Source: Candidatus Poribacteria bacterium (GTDB taxonomy: Bacteria; Poribacteria; WGA-4E; WGA-3G). Taken from it: a DNA stretch of 54,648 nt. Under the pieces are notes generated by a model, which saw nothing but the letters and a program-made list of their open reading frames with translations, did not search any database and had not been told where the DNA came from. Position numbers and translations under genes: made by a program. The DNA lies in assembly GCA_022821495.1 (NCBI GenBank), contig JAJEDN010000084.1, positions 1-54,648 of the forward strand, in the 5' to 3' direction. Each line of letters starts with the position of its first letter. Positions within the stretch are counted from its first letter, which is position 1. This document shows positions 1 through 6,960 of this stretch, piece after piece.

Positions 1-19
1 AACATGTCTTCTAAGCGGG

Positions 20-85
20 AAAGAGGGGTCATTAGATATGTCCTTTCAATAAATGTCAGGTTTATTATGAAAGGATACCCTCTTT
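20..85. repeat. Imperfect long inverted repeat at window start
   Basis: Arms AAAGAGGGG (20-28) and CCCTCTTT (78-85) enclose a second pair, TCCTTTCA (41-48) and TGAAAGGA (68-75), so the segment can fold into a long imperfect hairpin. It could be the terminator of a gene left of the window or a decayed small repeat element. No gene is visible in 1-242. Confidence 0.4.
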
Positions 86-154
86 TCTGCTATTTGTCTG
101 TAAAAAAGTTAAAATTGTCCAAACTATAGTAACTAATAACTATAAAAAATTATA

Positions 155-183
155 TTGAATTGTGTTTGCGATTGTGATATAAT
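155..183 (+). promoter_or_regulatory. Sigma-70 promoter of the SufR-like regulator
   Basis: TTGAAT (155-160), a 17-bp spacer and a perfect TATAAT (178-183), preceded by an extended -10 TGA. It drives the gene starting at 243, leaving a leader of about 50 nt. Confidence 0.75.
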
Positions 184-242
184 CTTTTTAGAGGTTGTAA
201 AAACGTAGCGTATTGTTGTTATCCAGATTATGAGGTAATCCT

Positions 243-875
243 GTGAATTGCGAAATGAGCGAAACCCGAATGCGAATCCTGCAACTACTGAAAATGCGTG
301 CAGGTATGACTGTCGGTCAACTGACAGAAGCGTTGCATATCAGCCCGATGGGGGTCCGACAACATCTCGCCATACTTGAAGGAGAGGGATTGATTGCGCA
401 TTACCCAGAGAAACAGGGACGTGGTCGTCCGCGTCATATTTATCAGTTAACGGATGAAGCAAACGGTCTCTTCCCGACAACTTATGCTAACTTTGCTGTT
501 GGATTGATGCATGAGGTAGCAAAATTTAACGGTCCTGGTTTCATCAATAAAGTCTTCCGTGGACGGATGGAGTCGCAGCTGGAAACGTATCAACAACGGC
601 TTGCGGGTAAAGCACTCCGTGAACGGATCGAAGAACTTGCGCGAATTCGTGATGAAGAGGGATACATGGCACGTTTTGAAGAGGCTGAGGACGATTACAT
701 TTTAACTGAACATAACTGCCCAATCGCGGTAATCGCACAAGAATATCCAGGCGTATGCGAGATTGAATTAGCACTTTTCCGGCAATCCTTAGGGGCAAAG
801 GTCGTTCGTGAAGAACATCTGATGCAAGGCAGCCACAAATGTTGTTACCGGATTCCGAAGAAAAAAGAAGAATAA
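243..875 (+). CDS. SufR-like winged-helix iron-sulfur regulator
   Basis: A 210-residue DNA-binding protein of the ArsR/DeoR-like group to which the Fe-S regulator SufR belongs. The N-terminal winged helix spans about 8-70 (the segment with SPMGVRQHLAILE is the recognition helix). The C-terminal domain has C159, C172 and C201 at exactly the C-x12-C and final-Cys spacing of SufR, but the third ligand position is K186; C200 is adjacent to C201. It may bind an Fe-S cluster with three cysteines or a different fourth ligand. The GTG start at 243 is chosen because GAGGT at 232-236 is well spaced; the in-frame ATG at 255 has no Shine-Dalgarno. A multi-cluster ferredoxin follows, consistent with a redox or Fe-S role. 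No suf genes are in the window, so its targets are unknown. Confidence 0.8.
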   Translation: MNCEMSETRMRILQLLKMRAGMTVGQLTEALHISPMGVRQHLAILEGEGLIAHYPEKQGRGRPRHIYQLTDEANGLFPTTYANFAVGLMHEVAKFNGPGFINKVFRGRMESQLETYQQRLAGKALRERIEELARIRDEEGYMARFEEAEDDYILTEHNCPIAVIAQEYPGVCEIELALFRQSLGAKVVREEHLMQGSHKCCYRIPKKKEE

Positions 876-879
876 TAAC

Positions 880-953
880 GCACTGCAGGGTTTTTGATAG
901 GGTGTTTCTTCAGGGTTTGAAACCCCGCCTGCAAAAAGGGCTGCGTAAGTCCC
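880..953. repeat. Partial 12-bp-TIR repeat element (copy 1)
   Basis: The right half of the element family described at 25509-25597: the inner GGGTTTGAAACCC palindrome with the CGCCTGC arm, then TGCGTAAGTCCC (942-953). The left terminus is degenerate. It fills the spacer between the regulator and the ferredoxin gene. Confidence 0.65.
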
Positions 954-971
954 AAGGGATAAAATCTAAAA

Positions 972-1562
972 ATGTCGGATCAAACCGGGAGGCGCGGCTT
1001 TTTTAAAGAGGCCTTAAGCCAACTCATTCAGCCTGTCGCCGAATTTCTTGATGACAGGATAGGTGAGCATCTGCCAGTTGAGGCACCCTGCGAGCGTGTC
1101 CTCTTACGACCGCCCGGTGCATTGCCGGAAGTAGAATTTTTGGAGAAATGCCATCGGTGTGGCAACTGCGTCAAAAACTGCCCCGCGAATGCGATTATCC
1201 CTTTAGAGAGTACACGCGCCGACCTTAACAATACACCTTACATTGATCCTGATGCGCAACCGTGTGTTATCTGCGATTCGTTGGCATGCATGTACGTCTG
1301 TCCCAGCGGTGCTTTGCAAACCGTTTATGCAGAAGACATTAGAATGGGGTTAGCGGTTTTCAACGCCGAAACTTGTCTCCGCACTAAAGAAATTGCTTGC
1401 ACTTATTGCGTTGATACGTGTCCTATTGGAGATGATGCGATCCACCTCACAGCAGACGGTATTGTAGAGGTGATGGACGCTGGCTGTACCGGATGTGGGG
1501 TCTGCCAGTACGCCTGTCCAACTTCGCCGAAGTCGATAGTCGTTGAACCGCGTATGACCTAA
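972..1562 (+). CDS. Ferredoxin-type protein with four [4Fe-4S] motifs (MauM/NapG-like)
   Basis: A 196-residue electron-transfer protein. Four cysteine groups are visible: C60/C63/C66/C70, C98/C101/C106/C110, C135/C143/C146/C150 and C172/C175/C178/C182, each fit to hold a [4Fe-4S] cluster. The order and the C-terminal CPTSPKSIVVEP match the MauM/NapG/NapF ferredoxin family. It begins with RRGFFKEAL, which resembles a twin-arginine motif, but no hydrophobic h-region follows, so export is doubtful and a cytoplasmic, NapF-like location is more likely. The ATG at 972 has only a distant AAGGG. Its electron partner is not identifiable here. Confidence 0.85.
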   Translation: MSDQTGRRGFFKEALSQLIQPVAEFLDDRIGEHLPVEAPCERVLLRPPGALPEVEFLEKCHRCGNCVKNCPANAIIPLESTRADLNNTPYIDPDAQPCVICDSLACMYVCPSGALQTVYAEDIRMGLAVFNAETCLRTKEIACTYCVDTCPIGDDAIHLTADGIVEVMDAGCTGCGVCQYACPTSPKSIVVEPRMT

Positions 1563-1594
1563 AGTATCACGTATAGATTTTGGAAGACTTGTGC

Positions 1595-1686
1595 AGGATT
1601 TGCGCATTTTTTTCGTGATAACGGATGCCCTGTGCACTGCAGGCGGGGTTTGAAACCCCGCCTGCAAAGGGAGCTGCGTAAGTCCT
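1595..1686. repeat. 92-bp TIR repeat element (copy 2)
   Basis: Left end AGGATTTGCGCA (1595-1606, two mismatches to the consensus AGGACTTACGCA), central palindrome GCAGGCGGGGTTT / GAAACCCCGCCTGC, right end TGCGTAAGTCCT (1675-1686). It occupies the gap between the ferredoxin gene and the TM protein. Confidence 0.8.
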
Positions 1687-1758
1687 AACTTGCGTTGTGA
1701 TTCGCACCTTTTCGCGAGAGATATGTCTGTAATTACACAAATTCTTATACAGGGTGCT

Positions 1759-2277
1759 ATGGACCGGCAAAGCCTACGCGATATTAAACCACCCTTGGAG
1801 TTACCACAAAACCTATTGCCTTACTTCATTGGCGGTGTGACGCTACTCGGCTTTATAGTCGCTGCGATATGGTATTGGATTCAAAAACGGGGTCAAACCT
1901 CACCTGTTCCGGTAACACCAGAAGATCATACACCCTTAGCACACGAGGCGGCGTATGAACAACTATCGGTCATCGAGGCTTCGGACTGGCTCACACGGGG
2001 CGACATGGAGACGTATCATACCCAAATTGCGCACGTGCTCCGAGAATACATTCGCGCGCGGTATCGAATCCCCGCACTGGAATTGACAACAACCGCATTG
2101 CTTCGCGCGATGTTGCACGCGGAGATCGGTAAGCCTTATGTTGCGCGTGTCCAGCAGCTACTCGCTAATTGTGATAGGGTAAAGTTTGCAACCTATCAGC
2201 CAGACCCCTCAGAAGCATCTGCTCGGATAGCGGACGCACGCTGGATTGTTGACGAGACAAAATCTCTTGATCCGTGA
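1759..2277 (+). CDS. Membrane-anchored protein of the Bat/DUF4381 type
   Basis: A 172-residue protein with a short N-terminus (SLRDIKPPLELP, typical of DUF4381-like proteins encoded with BatA), one membrane segment at about 20-40, and a cytoplasmic helical domain (HVLREYIRARYRIPALELTT) like the C-terminus of BatD and DUF4381 proteins. It probably serves the same MoxR/Bat aerotolerance-type complex as the DUF58 and BatA genes further downstream. The ATG at 1759 follows AGGGTG; in-frame ATGs at 1690 and 1723 would add 23 or 12 residues that lack family character, and 1690 lies four bases from a repeat element. The family assignment is by pattern and context only. Confidence 0.65.
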   Translation: MDRQSLRDIKPPLELPQNLLPYFIGGVTLLGFIVAAIWYWIQKRGQTSPVPVTPEDHTPLAHEAAYEQLSVIEASDWLTRGDMETYHTQIAHVLREYIRARYRIPALELTTTALLRAMLHAEIGKPYVARVQQLLANCDRVKFATYQPDPSEASARIADARWIVDETKSLDP

Positions 2278-2292
2278 ACTGGGATAAAAAAC

Positions 2293-2322
2293 TTGACATA
2301 ATCGAAGAAAATATAGTATGAT
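2293..2322 (+). promoter_or_regulatory. Sigma-70 promoter upstream of the partner-switch genes
   Basis: Perfect TTGACA (2293-2298), an 18-bp spacer and TATGAT (2317-2322). The start codon of the next gene is about 225 nt downstream, implying a long leader. Confidence 0.7.
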
Positions 2323-2329
2323 ATTTAAT

Positions 2330-2540
2330 CAAGTTTGCGTTGATGCTCGATTTACGGGACGCGCAAGCTTGGGCACCTGGATTTCATCAACTTTCTATTA
2401 TAAATACAATTTATACCTGAAGGGGAGAAACGAGACCCCGAATATAGGATTAGCGTAGTAAAAACTGCGTCTATTCTCGTCAGATTGATGGATTTGACAA
2501 AGGGCAAGTTAGAGAGACAGACAGCTCGGAATCATTAGCA
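2330..2540 (+). other. Long leader with inverted repeats, no ORF
   Basis: Between the 2293 promoter and the Shine-Dalgarno at 2541. GTTGATG (2339-2345) pairs with CATCAAC (2386-2392), and GGGG/CCCC around 2421-2438 forms a second small stem. It matches no riboswitch class I can recognise. It could be a structured 5' leader or a separate small RNA. Confidence 0.35.
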
Positions 2541-2555
2541 AGGAGGGAAAATAGC

Positions 2556-2987
2556 GTGGCAGATGAACACAAAGTACTCCTCACTATACCTATGTACCCT
2601 GATATGGAACTTGCCGCAGCGAAAACTGGCTCTGTCCTTGCTGAATTGAAGGACTTCAATGAGGATGCAGTTGAAGAGATTCAACTCGCTATCATTGAAA
2701 CCTGTATCAACGCTTCTGAACATAGCCAAAGCGAGGATAAGGAAGTTCATATTCAGTTCTTAGTTACGGACGATCAGTTGCAAGTCAAAATTACCGACCG
2801 AGGCGTTGGTATAACTGCGGATACACTCGACGGGACCCGCTTACTCGGTACCGCAGGGGTACACCCCGATCTGCGTAAGCGCGGGAGAGGTTTACAAATC
2901 ATTAAAGCCCTAATGGATGAGGTCATGATAGAAAGTAGCCCTAACGGTACGACTGTTAGTTTTACAAAAAAGAAGGCTACCGAATAG
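2556..2987 (+). CDS. RsbW-like anti-sigma factor / serine kinase (HATPase_c)
   Basis: A 143-residue GHKL-type ATPase of the RsbW/SpoIIAB family. Such proteins bind a sigma factor or other target and phosphorylate a STAS-domain antagonist. The N-box E48/N52 (IIETCINASEHS), the DRGVG box at D81-G85 and the glycine-rich RGRGLQ at 109-114 are all present. The GTG start at 2556 follows AGGAGG with a 9-nt spacer. The next two genes encode the expected partners, a STAS antagonist (3202) and a PP2C phosphatase (3731), so this is a full partner-switching module. No cognate sigma factor lies beside it. Confidence 0.88.
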   Translation: MADEHKVLLTIPMYPDMELAAAKTGSVLAELKDFNEDAVEEIQLAIIETCINASEHSQSEDKEVHIQFLVTDDQLQVKITDRGVGITADTLDGTRLLGTAGVHPDLRKRGRGLQIIKALMDEVMIESSPNGTTVSFTKKKATE

Positions 2988-3090
2988 GGGACTGTGTCGT
3001 TTTCACTATGGTGCCAACACAATTTTGAACCTTTCGCAGAGAATCCACAAATCTGTGTTTGAATGTAGTGTTAAACGGCATATTTCTCGA

Positions 3091-3131
3091 AAGCGAAGCG
3101 CTGTCGTTTAAAAGCGAAGCGCTGTCGTTTA
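3091..3131. repeat. Two tandem copies of the 20-bp AAGCGAAGC repeat
   Basis: AAGCGAAGCGCTGTCGTTTA at 3091-3110 and again at 3112-3131 (period 21). Related copies lie inside accB (12573-12592) and inside the PQQ-propeller gene (28991-29010), and an inverted fragment at 6809-6824. The core AGCGCT is self-complementary. Confidence 0.8.
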
Positions 3132-3201
3132 AATGTATCACCTTTAGTTTTAGAGGCGACTTGCAAGTCCATATTAAAAGCCTGAGAAGGAGGTAAGCGG
3201 T

Positions 3202-3546
3202 TTGTTGAACAAATTTGATATTCAAATTCGCGAGGCGGAAGAGCACGCGATAATTGAGACAACGGGATACCTGAATGATGCCCTTGGAGAGCAGCTTTCC
3301 GAGAAGGCACAGGAACTCATTCAGGGGGGTTGTGTACAACTCGTGATTAACCTTGAAAAAACAACACTTATTAACAGCATTGGTATATCTATACTCATCG
3401 AAATTATAGAAGCACTTGAAGAACGTGAAGGCACTTTAAATTTCTGTGGGTTGTCATCTACGCAGGAACGAACCTTTCGCATGATGGCAATCGCTAAATA
3501 CGCTGGCATCTTCCCAGACGAGGAATCTGCTGTCGCGAATCTATGA
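3202..3546 (+). CDS. STAS-domain anti-sigma factor antagonist
   Basis: A 114-residue STAS protein (RsbV/SpoIIAA family). The conserved phosphorylated serine is S59 in LINSIGIS. Unphosphorylated, such proteins bind the RsbW-like kinase and release its target; phosphorylation by the kinase and dephosphorylation by the PP2C protein set the switch. The start is TTG at 3202, 7 nt after AGGAGGT; TTG at 3205 is the alternative. The gene sits between the kinase (2556-2987) and the phosphatase (3731-5665). Confidence 0.87.
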   Translation: MLNKFDIQIREAEEHAIIETTGYLNDALGEQLSEKAQELIQGGCVQLVINLEKTTLINSIGISILIEIIEALEEREGTLNFCGLSSTQERTFRMMAIAKYAGIFPDEESAVANL

Positions 3547-3547
3547 A

Positions 3548-3687
3548 AATAGTTGTTAGTTTTTAGTTATTAGTTTTTAGTTAAGAGGTTTTGATTGTCC
3601 AATATCTTTTGGTAACCGTCAGTACTTCAATTGCGTAACGACAACATCGGAAACCAAACTTATAACTTATAACTTATAACTTATAAC
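3548..3687. repeat. Heptamer-array element A (TTATAAG type, inverted orientation)
   Basis: Left terminus AATAGTTGTTAG (3548-3559), an array of GTTAGTTTTTA-like units, a core containing GGTAACCGTCAGTACTTCAA, and a right array of AACTTAT units to 3687. The core is the reverse complement of the cores at 5671-5809 and 16512-16658, which shows that these are copies of one element and not just low-complexity spacer. Confidence 0.75.
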
Positions 3688-3730
3688 CATTTCAAAATAA
3701 AAATTAGAACCTACCTTTGGATACAATATT

Positions 3731-5665
3731 ATGAAAGCCCCGAGCAAGCCTTTAGGAGATAGTTTGGGAACCCATAAAACGCAAAATACTGCAGAACAGA
3801 CTATGGAGCGGCTCATTTTCAGCCTATCCGAGTTGGAACATTTGGGGCAAACACTCATCTCCGGACACAGCAATTTCAATCATTCCAGCAAAACCTATCT
3901 CCGCATCACGCTCGGTACCTTGCAAATTAGACGCGGGGCAATATTGCGTTACCACGCCACAGGACAAAACCTCGATGTCGTTGCAGCGACCCCTGAATCG
4001 ATGTTTTCTCCAATTCCTGTTGAAGAAGATGAATTGGAGGCTTTATTGCAACATTCGTTTATTGATAACGCGGATCCGCCAGAACCTCTTAAACAGTTCT
4101 TCGCTCGGAGTGCTGAACTTTCGGAGACTATTGATATACGGCTCTGGGTACCACTCAAAATTCAAGATGAATTTCTCGGAATGATTGGACTCGGCAAATT
4201 TTTAGCGAGGGATACATTAGAGGCGTGGGAAAAGGAATTACTAACAACGCTTACCCACCAAATTTCGATTGCTATCGCCTATTCGCAGATGGTAGAGGGC
4301 ATCCAGAGCGAAAAGTTTCGGTTGTTCATGCTCGCAGAGAGCGCCCCACAGATCTGTCAGCTGCTACAACCTGAAGATGCTGCAGAACAGGTCGTACAGC
4401 AAGCCGTCTCACTTCTTGACGCTAATGCTGGCGCGCTCATGCTTACGCACACCGAGCAGCAGGAACTCGAAATGCACTACGCATTTCCAGAGACCTTGAT
4501 TGAAAATACCGCAGCACAGGAGAACGGAGACGGACTTGTTATCTCTTACGGTGAAGACACACCCGCGTCTCAAGAACCGACATCCGAAGATGTCCTGAAG
4601 TCTGTCGTTAAAGAGGGGATCCCGGGACACTGTCTACCTACATCCGATACGCTCTTCGGAGGTAAGAATCTAATGGCTGTTCCGATCCCTGGACGTGATG
4701 GCGATATCTTAGGGGTCCTTGTCGTTGGGGACAAAGAGGAACGCGGTGGCAGAATTACATCCTTTACGGATGAAGATGTCGTCTTGCTCGATTCTTTTGC
4801 CAAACAGGCAGGTGTCGCAATTCAGAACGCGCAGCTCCATCAAGAGGCACTTGAGGCGCGCCAATTACAGGCAGAAATGGAGGAGGCGCGCAAAATTCAG
4901 GTGAACCTCATTCCTGAGACATTGCCGGACATCCCCGGATACGAAGTCGCAGGACATTATGAACCGCGTGGACCTGTCGGTGGCGACTATTATGATTGTC
5001 TCCCTTTAGCTACCGGACATTGGGGACTCGCAATTGCCGATGTTTCTGGGAAAGGGATGCAAGCGGCGCTGCTCATGGCGACGCTCCGCGCAGGGCTTAT
5101 CTCGGAATTGTCGCGGGCAGAAAGTATGGTAGGGGCTGGGTTACCCAGCCCCTACGACCAGTCTGCCTTGTACGCCGAAATCGCGAGCATGGCGATGATA
5201 TTGAACTCGCTCCTTTACGCCAGCGGTACAGAAGAGAAATATGCGACCTTCTTCTACAGCCATCTTAACCCGGAAACAGATGTACTCACGACGCTTAATG
5301 CAGGGCATAATCCACCACTACTCATCAGAAAGGATGGCTCTTACAAGTGGTTGGGTGAGGATGTTGGCGGTATTCCGCTCGGAATGTTTCCGAACGATAT
5401 GGTTTCAAGCATTGCCGAATATGAAGCCGAACATGTCCAACTCGCCAGTGGTGATGTCGTTGTATATTATACAGACGGTGTCACAGAGACTGTCAACGTT
5501 GAGGACGACTATTATGAAGAGGAACGGCTTGTAGAAGCATCACAAGCATGCAAGGATGAACACGCTGAGGCTATCCGCAAGTATCTTCACAGTTCCGTCA
5601 TGGAATTTCAGGGAGAAGCGGATCAGTTCGATGATCTCACGCTACTTATTTTGAGAAAGCAGTAG
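3731..5665 (+). CDS. GAF-domain PP2C serine phosphatase (RsbU/SpoIIE family)
   Basis: A 644-residue protein phosphatase expected to dephosphorylate the STAS protein encoded just upstream. The N-terminal half has GAF-like sensory regions (about 40-180 and 190-370), then a short coiled coil (QLQAEMEEARKIQ) and the PP2C domain (about 395-642). Metal-binding aspartates are D419 in GGDYYD, D437 in IADVSGKG, D582 in YYTDGVTE and D634/D635 in FDDLTLL. Codons 467-475 are a 27-bp palindromic insertion encoding VGAGLPSPY in the middle of the catalytic domain; the frame and all the motifs are kept. The ATG at 3731 follows heptamer element A and has no Shine-Dalgarno; ATG 3803 is an alternative. Confidence 0.88.
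   Translation: MKAPSKPLGDSLGTHKTQNTAEQTMERLIFSLSELEHLGQTLISGHSNFNHSSKTYLRITLGTLQIRRGAILRYHATGQNLDVVAATPESMFSPIPVEEDELEALLQHSFIDNADPPEPLKQFFARSAELSETIDIRLWVPLKIQDEFLGMIGLGKFLARDTLEAWEKELLTTLTHQISIAIAYSQMVEGIQSEKFRLFMLAESAPQICQLLQPEDAAEQVVQQAVSLLDANAGALMLTHTEQQELEMHYAFPETLIENTAAQENGDGLVISYGEDTPASQEPTSEDVLKSVVKEGIPGHCLPTSDTLFGGKNLMAVPIPGRDGDILGVLVVGDKEERGGRITSFTDEDVVLLDSFAKQAGVAIQNAQLHQEALEARQLQAEMEEARKIQVNLIPETLPDIPGYEVAGHYEPRGPVGGDYYDCLPLATGHWGLAIADVSGKGMQAALLMATLRAGLISELSRAESMVGAGLPSPYDQSALYAEIASMAMILNSLLYASGTEEKYATFFYSHLNPETDVLTTLNAGHNPPLLIRKDGSYKWLGEDVGGIPLGMFPNDMVSSIAEYEAEHVQLASGDVVVYYTDGVTETVNVEDDYYEEERLVEASQACKDEHAEAIRKYLHSSVMEFQGEADQFDDLTLLILRKQ
5129..5155 (+). repeat. 27-bp palindrome inside the PP2C phosphatase gene
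   Basis: Arms GTAGGGGCTGGGT and ACCCAGCCCCTAC, 13 bp each and perfectly complementary, around one T. Read in frame it gives VGAGLPSPY (codons 467-475). The same 27 bp in the same frame occurs in rdgB (11165-11191). Confidence 0.95.
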
Positions 5666-5670
5666 GGAAT

Positions 5671-5809
5671 GGTTATAAGTTATAAGTTATAAGTTTTGTT
5701 TCTGATATTTGATAGTTCTTTGTATTGAAGTACCAACCGTTATCAAAAGAGGCTTAAATAATCGGAAACCTCTTAACTAAAAACTTATAACTAACAACCA
5801 AAAACTATT
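5671..5809. repeat. Heptamer-array element B
   Basis: GGTTATAAGTTATAAG array on the left, a core with GAAGTACCAACCGTTATCAAAA, CCTCTTAAC, then an array ending in AAAACTATT that touches the ATG of the DUF58 gene at 5810. The core matches elements A (reverse complement) and F. Confidence 0.75.
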
Positions 5810-6790
5810 ATGCAACAGAACTCAACAGTAGGACGCACCTTTTTAGATCCGACCACCCTCGCCCGAATTGGGAACCTTGAATTGATCGCAAAATTCGTCG
5901 TTGAAGGTTTTATCTCTGGGCTTCACAAGAGCCCGTATCACGGGTTTAGTGTGGAATTCTCGCAATACCGGCAATATATGCCCGGAGACGATACCAAACA
6001 TATAGATTGGAAAGCCTACGCCCGGACCGACAGGTATTATATTAAGCAGTTTGAGGAGGAGACGAATCTTAACTGTTACTTGCTCTTAGATACGAGTGAG
6101 TCTATGGCACATCCGACAGCAGAGGCACAGACAGATGAGGCACCTACAGACGGAAACGACCCGGAAACGCCAAGACTAACGAAGTTGAGATATTCGAGTT
6201 TCCTTATCGCATCGCTTGCGTATTTTATGGCGAAGCAGCGCGATGCCGTTGGGTTCGCGTATTTTGATGATACGCTTCATCAATACCTTCCGGCGCGGAG
6301 TAGCACATCACATCTACACTCGATTTTGCTTACGTTGGAGACGCTACAAACAACGAAAAGCACACGGATGGGAACACCGCTGCATCAAATCGCTGAACGG
6401 CTTACGAAACGCGGATTGGTACTCTTCATCTCGGATCTCTACGATGAAAATCATGAAGAGGTCATCGCCGGATTAGAACATCTCCGTTATGAAGGACATG
6501 AAGTTATTGTTTTCCATGTGCTCGCACAACAGGAACTTGAGTTCGCTAACTTTGACGCAGGACGAAGTTCGGAAGCACTTATCCGATTTATTGATTCAGA
6601 GAGCGATGCTGAGATTATCACAACCCCGCAAGCCATTCGAGAGAGTTATCTAAGTAATTTTAACGATTTTCTTGATACCTATAAACTCGCACTACGGCAA
6701 GCAGATATTGATTACAATGTGATAACAACAGCAACGCCAATAGATCTCGCACTGGCTTCTTATCTCGCTAAGAGGCAAGGGGTCCTCTAA
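5810..6790 (+). CDS. DUF58 domain protein (Bat/MoxR-associated)
   Basis: A 326-residue protein of the DUF58 family, which is encoded with MoxR ATPases and Bat proteins and has a VWA-like fold. The diagnostic core YMPGDDTKHIDWKAYART lies at 56-73, followed by a MIDAS-like D94-T-S96-E-S98 (LLLDTSESM). The length is normal. The ATG at 5810 follows element B directly (AAAACTATT) with no Shine-Dalgarno. The BatA-type gene downstream suggests a shared membrane-linked complex. No MoxR gene is in the window; the biochemical function of this family is not well defined. Confidence 0.87.
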   Translation: MQQNSTVGRTFLDPTTLARIGNLELIAKFVVEGFISGLHKSPYHGFSVEFSQYRQYMPGDDTKHIDWKAYARTDRYYIKQFEEETNLNCYLLLDTSESMAHPTAEAQTDEAPTDGNDPETPRLTKLRYSSFLIASLAYFMAKQRDAVGFAYFDDTLHQYLPARSSTSHLHSILLTLETLQTTKSTRMGTPLHQIAERLTKRGLVLFISDLYDENHEEVIAGLEHLRYEGHEVIVFHVLAQQELEFANFDAGRSSEALIRFIDSESDAEIITTPQAIRESYLSNFNDFLDTYKLALRQADIDYNVITTATPIDLALASYLAKRQGVL

Positions 6791-6828
6791 ATAGAAACCC
6801 GTTACGAGTTTTAAACGACAGCGCGGGA

Positions 6829-6958
6829 GTGGAAGGATGCAAGGGTGGAAGGATGCAACCCCCCAATCTTCCTAGGGGAAACACCCCAGCAAAAACACTT
6901 CCAATCTTTCATCCAACTGGTTACTGAAAACTGAAAACTAAAAACTAAAAACTAAAAA
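6829..6958. repeat. Heptamer-array element J (GGAAGGATG type)
   Basis: Two GTGGAAGGATGCAA units, then their complements CTTCCAATC / TTTCATCC, then a run of AAAACTA units that ends one base before the BatA ATG at 6961. An inverted fragment of the 20-bp repeat family (TTTTAAACGACAGCGC, 6809-6824) lies just to the left. Confidence 0.6.
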
Positions 6959-6960
6959 TA

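Noticed and set aside
972..1010. Tat signal peptide on the ferredoxin (RRGFFK)
   Set aside because: No hydrophobic segment follows the arginine pair; the next residues are EALSQLIQPVAEFLDDR.
2977..3339. Minus-strand ORF of 120 residues over the STAS gene
   Set aside because: It crosses the tandem 20-bp repeat and is antisense to a good gene with a strong ribosome-binding site; it has no family character.
3657..3690. CRISPR-like array from repeated AACTTAT units
   Set aside because: Repeats are 7 bp, directly tandem and without spacers; no cas genes are present.
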